In this document: one piece after another, positions 33,135 to 41,124 of the stretch
Layout of the letters: every line of letters starts with the position of its first letter
How positions within the stretch are numbered: position 1 is the first letter of the stretch
Assembly: GCA_039917615.1 (NCBI GenBank)
Contig: JBDSJD010000049.1
Span: 47,149 to 111,148 of the forward strand
Source of the DNA: ZC4RG30 sp039917615
Lineage (GTDB): Bacteria; Pseudomonadota; Gammaproteobacteria; Steroidobacterales; Steroidobacteraceae
Length of the DNA: 64,000 bases
Direction of reading: 5' to 3'
The notes under the pieces: generated by a model
The model's input: only the letters and a program-made list of their open reading frames with translations
Databases searched by the model: none
What the model was told of the DNA's origin: nothing
Program-made: the position numbers and the translations under genes

Positions 33135-33940
33135 TGTCGGTCAGACCCAGGCATGGTTTGCTGGTCCCGCGCGTGTTCCTCGGTGCGGTGGCGTTGGTCG
33201 CGGCTGCGGTGGTGTCGTTGCCGGCCAGCTCCGCCACACCCAATCTCGAGGGATTCTGGTGGCCGGGGCGTGCGGCTGCGGATTCTCGCATGCCGGAACT
33301 CACGTCAAAGCTGCCCGCCAAGGGCGCCGCCATACGCGACTTGGGAGCACCCAGCCGCACAGGCGGTAACTTCGGCGAGCTGGACGTCAAGGAAGCCGCG
33401 CGCGCCGCCGCCATGAAGTGGAATCCGATGGATGAGGAGACGGTGGCCAACGTATGCAAGCCGCCCTCAATCATTTACGGCATGCCCGGTCCGTTTCCGT
33501 TCGAGATTTACCAGAGCGACAAGCTGATTGTGTTTCGTCTCGAATACTACGACCAGGTGCGGGTTGTTTTTCTGGACGGCAGATCTCATCCGGGCTCGGA
33601 CTATCCGCACACAACTGTCGGCCATTCGATCGGCCGCTGGGAAGGCGATACGCTGGTCGTGGACACGACGCATCTTGCCTCGTCCACGATGATGGGAAAC
33701 GGTCTGCGCCACTCCGACGATGTGCATCTCGTGGAACGGTTTCGCCTGACGCCGGACGGCAAGAACATGCACTGGACGCAGGATGTCGAGGATCCCCAGG
33801 TACTCAACAATCACGGTATTCGTTACTCGGTGATGGAGCGTCGCAAGGGCAACAACATCCCGTATGAGTGCGATCCGTCCTATGGGCAGTCAATTCAGCA
33901 GAGGGGCGGCCAGGAGCCCGCGGCTACAGAACGCAAGTAG
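33134..33940 (+). CDS. Secreted hypothetical protein, partner family of DUF6152 (intact copy)
   Basis: A 268-residue protein with an N-terminal export signal (VFLGAVALVAAAVVSLPASSA, cleavage near 36). Recognisable blocks are NLEGFWWPGRA, a single cysteine in NVCKPPSIIYGMP, FPFEIYQSDKLIVFRLEYYDQ, RVVFLDGRSHP and HSIGRWEGDTLVVDTTHL. The EGDTLVV block recurs in a paralogue at 34346-35128, where it is interrupted. Proteins with this set of blocks are common beside DUF6152 genes in soil proteobacteria and acidobacteria as I recall, all unnamed. It is translationally coupled to DUF6152 copy 1. A lipocalin- or propeller-like sheet is possible. No catalytic motif is evident. Confidence 0.78.
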   Translation: MSVRPRHGLLVPRVFLGAVALVAAAVVSLPASSATPNLEGFWWPGRAAADSRMPELTSKLPAKGAAIRDLGAPSRTGGNFGELDVKEAARAAAMKWNPMDEETVANVCKPPSIIYGMPGPFPFEIYQSDKLIVFRLEYYDQVRVVFLDGRSHPGSDYPHTTVGHSIGRWEGDTLVVDTTHLASSTMMGNGLRHSDDVHLVERFRLTPDGKNMHWTQDVEDPQVLNNHGIRYSVMERRKGNNIPYECDPSYGQSIQQRGGQEPAATERK

Positions 33941-33966
33941 GTGGCGATCGCGGGCCGCACCGCCGG

Positions 33967-34338
33967 TTACTCTTCGACTTCGACCTGCAGCGGCGCGCCG
34001 TTGAGGCTATTGACCGTGCGGAAGCTGCCACCTTTGGACCCATCGCGCAGCGGCGACAACGTGACGCTGACCTTGTCGCCTGGCTTGAACGTGTGCTTGC
34101 TCCAGCCGCGACGCGTCAGGAAGTTCACGCTGGTGCACTCCACGTGCCACTCTTCCTCGCCGCCTTTCTCATTGCGGGCCATCACGTGAATCCACACGTG
34201 CGGATTGGTCCACTGGAATTCCTTCACCGTGCCCTCGATGGTCACCGGGTGAGCGCTGTCGTAGATGGCAAAGGAATGATGCGCCAGCGCGGCAACTGGC
34301 AGCAGCGCGAGCAGGATCATCAGTTTCAGGTGTTTCAT
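33967..34338 (-). CDS. Secreted DUF6152 protein, copy 2
   Basis: A 123-residue protein. The signal peptide MKHLKLMILLALLPVAALA ends at residue 19, and the mature form begins HHSFAIYD. Conserved blocks: GTVKEFQWTNPHVWIHV, RRGWSKHTFKPGDKV and LSPLRDGSKGG. The ATG at 34338 directly precedes the basic n-region; the open frame continues 51 bp upstream without need. It is the last gene of the minus-strand operon and converges on the plus-strand operon with a 26-bp gap. The upstream split gene ends 7 bp before this start. Confidence 0.88.
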   Translation of the reverse strand: MKHLKLMILLALLPVAALAHHSFAIYDSAHPVTIEGTVKEFQWTNPHVWIHVMARNEKGGEEEWHVECTSVNFLTRRGWSKHTFKPGDKVSVTLSPLRDGSKGGSFRTVNSLNGAPLQVEVEE

Positions 34339-34345
34339 TGCAGGG

Positions 34346-35128
34346 TCACCTCTGCTGCGGCGCGCCGCCGGAGGTGCGGCCTTGTTCATCGCGGGCGTTG
34401 CGGTTGTTTTCCTCGCAGATATATTCTGCGATCTTCCACTTCGGTTTGAGCTGGTAGCTGCGCGTCACGGTGAATGGTTCGGCATAGGCTTTCGGATCGG
34501 TCAGCGTGATGGTGTTTTCCAGTGTTTTTGCGTCCTTGCGGTGCCAGCGCTCGGTGACTCGCAGCGCCTCGCTGTGCGGCAGACCGGTGAAATCCAACTG
34601 CGTGTCGTCGCGGATGTTGATGGTTTCGACCACCAGGGTCTCTCCTTCTCAGTGACCAAAGGATTCCCCGTGATACGTCGCCTGGTCCGGATCCGGCTTC
34701 ACCGCAGTGCCATTGGTAGGCACTCGTCGCACCACGCTGTCGTATTCATACAGGAAGGTGACCCGGCCGGGAGTCTGCATCACCTCGAACGGATACGGCA
34801 CGGTCAGCAGGTGCGGCATGCCGGCCGGCAGGCAGTCGGCCGTCAGATCGTCGACCGCCACGCCTGCACTGAAAGCCTCGGTGCGCCGGGCGTAGGTGGT
34901 CTTGTACTCGCCCAGCAGCTTGGGTGTCGAACGATCGGGCGCGAAATAGAAGCCGCCGGTTACCACCCACAGGCCGCTGAGATCCGGATGTGCGGGATCG
35001 GCGTACAACGGACCGAGCGACGGCACAGCCGCCATGCCGATGTGCAGCCAGGACGCCGCCGCGGCGAGGCCCAGCAGACGCCAGGCCTGTAATTGCCAAC
35101 ACTGTGTGTGGATCGGATGTGATGTCAT
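34346..35128 (-). pseudogene. Secreted DUF6152-partner paralogue split by an in-frame TGA
   Basis: One reading frame of 261 codons is broken only by TGA at 34651-34649. Before the stop: a signal peptide, DLSGLWVVTGG, a single-cysteine block DDLTADCLPAGMP and PYPFEVMQTPGRVTFLYEYDSVVRRV, ending HGESFGH. After it, in the same frame: EGETLVVETINIRDDTQLDF and a normal C-terminus. The paralogue at 33134 reads IGRWEGDTLVV at this point, so the TGA replaces a tryptophan TGG by one G-to-A change. GGGGAGAC before ATG 35128 is a good ribosome site. Either the gene is newly inactivated, or the base is a sequencing error, or the two parts are made separately (GTG at 34633 could restart). Confidence 0.8.
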
Positions 35129-35189
35129 GCCTTGTCTCCCCTTAGCGAAAGGCACAGATCAAGCGAGTGTACTGGGATTGCCCCACCAA

Positions 35190-35203
35190 GTGACGTCACG
35201 TGA
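35190..35203. promoter_or_regulatory. Overlapping palindromes, candidate operator
   Basis: GTGACGTCAC (35190-35199) and TCACGTGA (35196-35203) are perfect overlapping palindromes about 60-75 bp upstream of the split gene's ATG, in a 190-bp gap inside an otherwise tight operon. A TACACT element lies between them and the gene. They could be a repressor site; no matching regulator is encoded nearby. Confidence 0.35.
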
Positions 35204-35318
35204 TTACGCAGTGCGTGGATGGTTGAAAGGAAATCAGCCCGCCAGCCCGATCCGAATCTTTCGTGGAACGGGTTCTACGAGCAACACACGATCAGGGACA
35301 TTGCGCTGGAATGCGCCT

Positions 35319-35744
35319 TCAATCGCGCGGACTAGTTCCCTTTCCTGTCGTGCCCAGCTTCTGCCCGTCGGCCAGCTGGACGCCTACATACCAGCCACCT
35401 GGCTGACCACCGCGCAGCGGATTGATCCAGAACGTAACCTTATCGCCGTTATGCAAGGACGTGCGCTTCCATCCCTCGTGAACGAGGTTGTTCGGGCCAT
35501 TCATTTCGATGCCCCAGATAACGGGCTCGGACCCCTTGCTTCCCGCTACTTCCACCTTGACGGAGGCATGCGGGTTGGTCCAGAGGAATTCGCGCACCAC
35601 GCCTTCGATGGGAATTGTGCGGTCACGGTCAAACATGGCACCTGAATGATGACCACTGGCCAGTTCTGCTCCGCAGAGTGCCAGGACCATTGCCACCATC
35701 GTCCATGACAGCACACGTCGCGCTCGAGGTATGTTGTGAGCCAT
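35319..35744 (-). CDS. Secreted DUF6152 protein, copy 3 (HHSG variant)
   Basis: A 141-residue protein. The signal peptide ends GAELASG at residue 31 and the mature form begins HHSGAMFD, a Gly in place of the Phe found in the other three copies. Conserved blocks: GVVREFLWTNPHASVKV, PNNLVHEGWKRTSLHNGDKV and NPLRGGQPGGW. ATG 35744 lies 2 bp past the stop of copy 4; a TTG at 35750 could overlap that stop. It is the second gene of the minus-strand operon. Function unknown; metal binding at the N-terminal His pair is inferred. Confidence 0.86.
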   Translation of the reverse strand: MAHNIPRARRVLSWTMVAMVLALCGAELASGHHSGAMFDRDRTIPIEGVVREFLWTNPHASVKVEVAGSKGSEPVIWGIEMNGPNNLVHEGWKRTSLHNGDKVTFWINPLRGGQPGGWYVGVQLADGQKLGTTGKGTSPRD

Positions 35745-35746
35745 AT

Positions 35747-36163
35747 TCAATTCCCGTTCGGCACGTTGATCGGCTTGCGCTCGGCATTGGGTGGTTCACC
35801 CAATACTTTGCCGTTCGGCAATGTGACCGAAACCAGCAGGCCGCCGTGGCCGGTCCGCAGCGGAGAAATGACTGCCTTGATGCGATCTCCGGTCTTGATC
35901 ATGTTCGCCTTCCATCCCTGACGCTTCAGGTTGTTGGGACTGTTGAGTTCGATGACCCACATCTCGGACTTGCCGGCTCGGTTCACCACATTAAGGTGAA
36001 TGAAGGCATGTGGATTAGTCCATTGGAATTCCCCTACCGTACCCTTGAGCGTCAGGGGTTTGGTCTGGTCGAACATTGCAAAGGAATGGTGTGCGACGGC
36101 TATGGGCGCAAAAACAACAAGCAACGCCGCCCAATAGTTAGATGAATTCATGGCGGTGCGCAC
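35747..36163 (-). CDS. Secreted DUF6152 protein, copy 4, first of operon
   Basis: A 138-residue protein. The start is GTG at 36163: AAGGAG lies 5 nt before it, whereas the ATG at 36151 would be 17 nt away. The signal peptide ends APIAVA at residue 24, and the mature form begins HHSFAMFD. Conserved blocks: GTVGEFQWTNPHAFIHL, ELNSPNNLKRQGWKANMIKTGDRI and SPLRTGHGG. It is followed at 2 bp by copy 3, so the two are co-translated. With copies 1 and 2 this makes four paralogues within 3.5 kb. Confidence 0.88.
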   Translation of the reverse strand: MRTAMNSSNYWAALLVVFAPIAVAHHSFAMFDQTKPLTLKGTVGEFQWTNPHAFIHLNVVNRAGKSEMWVIELNSPNNLKRQGWKANMIKTGDRIKAVISPLRTGHGGLLVSVTLPNGKVLGEPPNAERKPINVPNGN

Positions 36164-36288
36164 TGGATCTCCTTACATAATATTGGCGTAACCAACCGGT
36201 TGCCACATCCCCGCGCTCTCGGTACGCGGCCGGCAAGATGTAAGACAGTGGAAGGTTCAGAAAATTCAAACCGCCGGCCCCGCACAGG

Positions 36289-37743
36289 TCAGTTCGTCCC
36301 GCCGACCGTCATGGCATCGATGCGCAGCGTGGGCTGGCCCACCCCCACTGGCACGCTCTGCCCTTCCTTGCCGCAGGTGCCGACGCCGGCGTCCAGCTTC
36401 AGGTCGTTGCCCACCATCGAGACGCGAGTAAGCACATCCGGGCCGTTGCCGATCAGCGTTGCGCCCTTGATCGGCGCGGTGATGCGACCGTTTTCGATGA
36501 GGTACGCCTCGCTGGCGGAGAACACGAACTTGCCGGAGGTGATGTCGACCTGACCACCGCCGAAGTTGACGGCGTAGATGCCCTTCTCCACCGACGCGAT
36601 GATCTCGGCCGGATCATGCGGACCGGGTCGCATGTAGGTATTGGTCATGCGCGGTAAAGTCATATGAGCGAAGGACTCCCGGCGACCGTTACCGGTGGAT
36701 TTCACGCCCATCAGGCGCGCATTGTGGTCGTCCTGAAGATAACCCTTCAGCACGCCGTTCTCGATCAGCGTGGTGCACTGTGTCGGCGTGCCTTCGTCGT
36801 CGATGTTGAGCGAGCCGCGGCGTGCGGCCAGCGTGCCGTCATCGACGACGGTACAGAATTCACTGGCCACCCTCTCGCCGACACGGCCACTGAAGGCAGA
36901 AGTTCCCTTGCGATTGAAGTCGCCTTCCAGACCATGACCGATGGCCTCGTGCAACAGGATGCCCGGCCAGCCAGCCGCCAGCACCACGGGCATTTGTCCC
37001 GCGGGCGCTGGCACGGCATCCAGGTTGACCAGCGCCTGGCGCACCGCTTCGCGCGCCAGCTGCAGCGGCCGGTCATCGGCCACGAGCTCCGTCAACGTGT
37101 AGCGCCCGCCGGCACCGGCATAACCCTGCTCGCGCCGACCATCCTGCTCGACGATGACCGACACATTGAACCGCACCAGCGGCCGTACATCGGCAGCAAG
37201 CCTGCCAGCGGAATTCGCGACGAGGATGATCTCGTGCACCGCATGGCAACTGGCCATCACCTGCTTGACGCGCGGATCCATGGCGCGGGTCTCGCGGTCC
37301 ACCCGCTCGAGCCATGCGACCTTTGCCGAATCGTCCATGCTCGCCAGCGGATCCACCGGCTGATACAACAGTGAGGATTCGCTGCGGCGCCAGGCCTGCA
37401 CACCTTTGCCGGGTGACTGCTTGGCAATGGCACGCGCGGCGCGCGAGGCTTCTTCCATCGCCGCCGGCTGGATTTCATCCGAATAGGCGAAGCCGGTCTT
37501 CTCGCCACTGATGGCGCGCACACCCACGCCCTCTTCGATGCTGGCGCTGCCTTCCTTGACGATGCCGTCTTCCAGCGCCCAGGACTCCTCGCGCGAAACC
37601 TGGAAATACAGGTCTGCGGCATCGATGGCGTGATCCATGACGAGGCCCAGCATGCGATCCAGGCGCTGATCATCCAGGCCGCCCGGAGTCAGGATGGTTT
37701 GGCGCGCCAGCGCCAGATTATCGTGTGTCGCGCTCAATGCCAT
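36289..37743 (-). CDS. tldD: Metalloprotease TldD
   Basis: A 484-residue catalytic subunit of the TldD/TldE protease. The zinc site is HEAIGHGLEGDF (HExxxH) in the middle of the protein, followed by the TldD-typical DDGTLAARRGSLNIDDEGTPTQ and RTSF-like NGRRESFAHMTLPRMTN. The Cys in MDAGVGTCGKEGQ near the C-terminus is the usual third ligand (read as VGTCGKEGQ). Its partner PmbA lies 9.3 kb upstream. ATG 37743 is taken; it lies 5 bp past the nitrilase stop, so the genes are coupled. Nothing unusual in length. Confidence 0.95.
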   Translation of the reverse strand: MALSATHDNLALARQTILTPGGLDDQRLDRMLGLVMDHAIDAADLYFQVSREESWALEDGIVKEGSASIEEGVGVRAISGEKTGFAYSDEIQPAAMEEASRAARAIAKQSPGKGVQAWRRSESSLLYQPVDPLASMDDSAKVAWLERVDRETRAMDPRVKQVMASCHAVHEIILVANSAGRLAADVRPLVRFNVSVIVEQDGRREQGYAGAGGRYTLTELVADDRPLQLAREAVRQALVNLDAVPAPAGQMPVVLAAGWPGILLHEAIGHGLEGDFNRKGTSAFSGRVGERVASEFCTVVDDGTLAARRGSLNIDDEGTPTQCTTLIENGVLKGYLQDDHNARLMGVKSTGNGRRESFAHMTLPRMTNTYMRPGPHDPAEIIASVEKGIYAVNFGGGQVDITSGKFVFSASEAYLIENGRITAPIKGATLIGNGPDVLTRVSMVGNDLKLDAGVGTCGKEGQSVPVGVGQPTLRIDAMTVGGTN

Positions 37744-37748
37744 TCCTC

Positions 37749-38570
37749 TCAATCGATGATGCGGCCAAGTACCCGGTGTTCAAGTGCCGGAAATTCGCCC
37801 CGCACGCGCGCCTGGCGCTCAAGGTCGATGTCTCCCATGACAACACCAACCCCGGCGGGAAGCACGCTTGTCACCCGGCCCCAGCAGTCGATAACCGCGC
37901 TGTGGCCGTAGGTTTTGCGGCCATTTTCATGCTCACCCACCTGCGCCGAAACCACAAGGTGGCAGAGGTTTTCCAGCGCCCGGGCACGGGTCAGCACATC
38001 CCAGTGGGCCTCGCCGGTGGGCACCGTGAAGGCTGCCGACACGATGAAGCAATCCGCGCCCATTTCCGCCATGCGCCGGAACTGCTCCGGGAAGCGCAGG
38101 TCGTAGCACACGGCAATGCCAAGGCGTCCCGCCGGGGTATCGAGCACCGTTACTTTCCGGCCTGCGACAAACCCTGCGGATTCGCGATGTGACTCGGCGG
38201 CATCCGGCACATTCACATCGAACAGATGGATCTTGTCGTAGCGGCCGATGCGCTCACCGTCCGGGCCATACACCAGGCTCGCCGGCGCCACGCGCCGCTC
38301 GCCCGGGACGCGCAGCGGTATGGTGCCGCCGACGATCACGAGCCCCAGCTCCTGCGCACTGCGCGCCAGCATGCGCTGGATCGGCCCCTCACCGTCCGCT
38401 TCGGCCACCGCCTGCCGTTCGGCTTCGCGACCCGCCATGATCGCGAAATTCTCCGGCAGCACCGCCAGCTTCGCGCCCTGCGCGGCAGCTTGTTCCAGAA
38501 GCACTCGGGCTTGCGCCAGATTCGGCTCGACCTGCGTGCCTGCAGTCATCTGCACCGCGGCGGCTTTCAC
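37749..38570 (-). CDS. Carbon-nitrogen hydrolase, Nit1/deaminated glutathione amidase-like
   Basis: A 273-residue nitrilase-superfamily amidase. The catalytic triad is present: Glu40 in AVLPENFA, Lys in GRYDKIHLFDV and Cys in AVCYDLRFPE. DKIHLFDVNVP and the absence of extra domains match the Nit1/YbeM group, which removes the amide from deaminated glutathione, a side product of transaminases. The gene sits between rng and tldD, as in many proteobacteria, and overlaps rng by ATGA at 38567-38570. Confidence 0.9.
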   Translation of the reverse strand: MKAAAVQMTAGTQVEPNLAQARVLLEQAAAQGAKLAVLPENFAIMAGREAERQAVAEADGEGPIQRMLARSAQELGLVIVGGTIPLRVPGERRVAPASLVYGPDGERIGRYDKIHLFDVNVPDAAESHRESAGFVAGRKVTVLDTPAGRLGIAVCYDLRFPEQFRRMAEMGADCFIVSAAFTVPTGEAHWDVLTRARALENLCHLVVSAQVGEHENGRKTYGHSAVIDCWGRVTSVLPAGVGVVMGDIDLERQARVRGEFPALEHRVLGRIID

Positions 38571-40063
38571 GCCAGCACCACGTCGTACTGGTCGATGCCA
38601 TACAGCGGTTCCGACTGCAGGCGGATCGGCCGGCCCACCTGGGTTTCCAGCTCCGCCAGCACATTGGACTCCTCGTCCTGCAGCCAGCCCACCACGTCCT
38701 GATGCGCCAGCACCACCAGCTCGTCGCTCTGGAACTGCCGGCTCTGCCGCACCAGCTCACGGAAGATTTCATGGGCCACGGTTTCCGCCGTGCGCACGAA
38801 GCCACGCCCCTGGCACTGAGGGCAGGCGGCACACAGCAGGTGCTCCAGACTTTCTCGCGTGCGCTTGCGGGTCATTTCCACCAGCCCCAGTGGCGAGATG
38901 CTCGCAATGTGCGTCTGCGCGCGATCACTGGCCAGCGCCGCCTGCAGCGCGGCGATCAGCGCCTGGCGATGGTCCTCATCCTCCATGTCGATGAAATCGA
39001 GCACGATGATGCCGCCCAGGTTGCGTATCCGCAGCTGCCGCGCGATGGTCACCGCGGCCTCGAGGTTGGTGCGGAAGATGGTTTCCTCGAGGTTGCGATA
39101 ACCGACGTAGCCCCCGGTGTTCACATCGACCGTGCTCATCGCTTCGGTTTGCTGGATGACGATGTAGCCGCCGGACTTCAATGGCACCCGCGCCTCGAGC
39201 GCGCGACTGATCTCCTCGTCTACGCCGTGCAGGTCGAAAATAGGGCGCGGCGCTTCGTGCAGTTCGACGCGGTCGGCAAATTCGGGCATGAAGGAACGGG
39301 TGAATTCCTGCATGCGCGCGAACTCGGCCGGCGAATCCACCAGCACGCGTCGCACTTCAGTGCGCAACTCGTCGCGCAGCACGCGCGTGGTCAGCGGCAG
39401 ATCCTCGTGCACCAGGTTGCCGGATGGCGTGGCAAGCGAACGTTCGCGCACATGCGTCCACAGGCGCTGCAGGTACAGCATGTCCGCATGCAGCGCTTCC
39501 AGTGGCGCGCCCATCGCCGCCGTGCGCACGATATACCCGCCGGCTGCGGCGCCACTGCCCGCATGCTCCGCAGCCAGCGTGCCCACCAACTCGCGCAGAC
39601 GGCTGCGTTCCTCTTCGGATTCGATGCGTGCCGAAACTCCGACGCGCGTGCCTTGCGGCATGTAGACCAGATATCGGGATGGCAGCGACACATGCGTGGA
39701 GAGGCGCGCTCCCTTGGAACCCAGCGGATCTTTCACCACCTGCACCAGCAGTTCGTCACCTTCACGCACCAGCGTGCGGATATCCGTGCCATTCGTGGCG
39801 GCGTCTTCATGGGCGTCGTTGCCCGGATCAGGCGGCGGCGCCAGGATATCGGCGACGTGCAGGAATGCGGTACGCGCAAGCCCGATCTCCAGGAACGCGG
39901 CCTGCATGCCAGGCAGCACCCGCGACACCCGCCCCTTGTAGAGATTGCTGACCAGGCCCCGCCGGCTGGCGCGTTCGATGAACACCTCCTGCAGTGAACC
40001 GTTTTCAAGCAGCGCGGCGCGGGTTTCGCGCGGCGCCACGTTGACCAGGATCTCAATGCTCAT
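38567..40063 (-). CDS. rng: Ribonuclease G
   Basis: A 498-residue endoribonuclease of the RNase E/G family, involved in 16S rRNA 5' end maturation. The S1 domain is at the N-terminus (RRGLVSNLYKGRVSRVLPGMQAAF in parts, LVSNLYKGRV and GMQAAFLEIG). The catalytic DNase I-like domain has the metal aspartates in IIVLDFIDMEDEDHR. The zinc link CPQC lies near the end (CAACPQCQGRGF). There is no RNase E degradosome tail. ATG 40063 has GGAGGG 5 nt upstream, and it overlaps maf by ATGA. Confidence 0.96.
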   Translation of the reverse strand: MSIEILVNVAPRETRAALLENGSLQEVFIERASRRGLVSNLYKGRVSRVLPGMQAAFLEIGLARTAFLHVADILAPPPDPGNDAHEDAATNGTDIRTLVREGDELLVQVVKDPLGSKGARLSTHVSLPSRYLVYMPQGTRVGVSARIESEEERSRLRELVGTLAAEHAGSGAAAGGYIVRTAAMGAPLEALHADMLYLQRLWTHVRERSLATPSGNLVHEDLPLTTRVLRDELRTEVRRVLVDSPAEFARMQEFTRSFMPEFADRVELHEAPRPIFDLHGVDEEISRALEARVPLKSGGYIVIQQTEAMSTVDVNTGGYVGYRNLEETIFRTNLEAAVTIARQLRIRNLGGIIVLDFIDMEDEDHRQALIAALQAALASDRAQTHIASISPLGLVEMTRKRTRESLEHLLCAACPQCQGRGFVRTAETVAHEIFRELVRQSRQFQSDELVVLAHQDVVGWLQDEESNVLAELETQVGRPIRLQSEPLYGIDQYDVVLA

Positions 40064-40653
40064 GGGTTCCCTCCGCTTGGGCACAGTGTCCGCAGCAATT
40101 GCGCCGTCTCGTACAACGGCAACCCCATCACACCGGAGTAGCTGCCGCTGATGTGTTCAATGAATGCCGCGCCGCGCCCCTGGATGGCATAGCTGCCAGC
40201 CTTGCCTTGCGGCTCACCTGTCTCCCAGTAGGCCAAAGCCTCTGCCGCCGTGATGCCGCGCATCGTCACAGCCGTGCGGCTGAGCGCCTGCGCAACCGCG
40301 CCCGCGCCGGTGGCCAGCGCCACAGCCGTCATGACGACATGCGTGCGACCCGAAAGCACGGCCAGCATGCGCAGCGCGTCGGCCTTGTCCACCGGTTTGC
40401 CGAAAACCTCGGCATCGACCACCACTACCGTATCCGAACCCAGCACCGGGCGCGCGGCGTCGCGGCGCAGGCCCGCCTGGGCTTTCGCCAGCGCCAGCCG
40501 CGTTACCAATTGCTGCGCGCTTTCACCAGGCAGCGGTGTCTCATCGACATCAACCGCCAGCACCGCATGCGGAACGCCGAGCTGCTGCAACAGCTCGCGG
40601 CGGCGCGGCGAAGCTGAAGCAAGCAAGACAGGTGGGAATGCAAAGGCACTCAT
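40060..40653 (-). CDS. Maf-type nucleoside triphosphate pyrophosphatase (YhdE group)
   Basis: A 197-residue Maf protein hydrolysing non-canonical or excess NTPs. SASPRRRELLQQLG (13-26), VDETP, VLGSDTVVVVD and PQGKAGSYAIQGRGA are the family blocks; the last places it with YhdE (dTTP/UTP pyrophosphatase) rather than YceF (m7GTP). It lies between rlmH and rng with ATGA overlaps on both sides, a common operon order. Confidence 0.93.
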   Translation of the reverse strand: MSAFAFPPVLLASASPRRRELLQQLGVPHAVLAVDVDETPLPGESAQQLVTRLALAKAQAGLRRDAARPVLGSDTVVVVDAEVFGKPVDKADALRMLAVLSGRTHVVMTAVALATGAGAVAQALSRTAVTMRGITAAEALAYWETGEPQGKAGSYAIQGRGAAFIEHISGSYSGVMGLPLYETAQLLRTLCPSGGNP

Positions 40654-41117
40654 TCGCGATGATAGGGATGACCGTCGAGCAGGGTTACGGCGCGGTACAA
40701 CTGTTCGGCAAACACCACGCGCACCAGCGCATGCGGCAGCGTCAGCGCAGACAGCGACCAGCGCTCATTGGCGCGTGCCAGCACTTCCGGTGCAAAGCCG
40801 TCCGCGCCGCCGACGAGGAATCCGAGGTCTTCGCCGCTGCGCATGCGTTCCTGCAGCCATTGCGAAAATTCCAGGCTGGTGCGCGTCTTGCCGCGTTCAT
40901 CCAGTGCCACGAGGTGATCAGCGGGACGGGTTGCGGCCAGCTGCCGGCGGCCCTCTTCCGACATGGCGCGGGCAATGTCGCCGCTGCCCCGGCGCACTGC
41001 AGGAATCTCCACCAGAGTGACTGGCAGACGACCACGCAGTCGTTTTGCGTATTCCTCGAAGCCCTCGCTCACCCAGCCGGGCATGCGTTGCCCCACGGCT
41101 ATCAGCGTGACGCGCAC
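40650..41117 (-). CDS. rlmH: 23S rRNA pseudouridine-1915 N3-methyltransferase
   Basis: A 155-residue SPOUT methyltransferase acting on Psi1915 in helix 69 of 23S rRNA. FLVGGADGFAPEV is the SAM-binding knot, and LTLPHALVRVVFAEQLYRAV with HPYHRE at the C-terminus are the family signature. The start is GTG at 41117. The stop overlaps maf (ATGA), and rsfS lies 7 bp upstream. Confidence 0.96.
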   Translation of the reverse strand: MRVTLIAVGQRMPGWVSEGFEEYAKRLRGRLPVTLVEIPAVRRGSGDIARAMSEEGRRQLAATRPADHLVALDERGKTRTSLEFSQWLQERMRSGEDLGFLVGGADGFAPEVLARANERWSLSALTLPHALVRVVFAEQLYRAVTLLDGHPYHRE

Positions 41118-41124
41118 GGCAAGT

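Noticed and set aside
34649..34651. TGA read as selenocysteine
   Set aside because: The paralogue has Trp, not Cys, at this place; no selenocysteine insertion hairpin or selenocysteine tRNA gene is visible.
35234..35380. Open frame of about 48 codons on the minus strand running past the end of DUF6152 copy 3
   Set aside because: It looks protein-like but has no start codon with a ribosome site and overlaps the 3' end of the real gene in another frame.
38702..39997. 431-codon open frame on the plus strand
   Set aside because: Antisense to RNase G; no recognisable domain.
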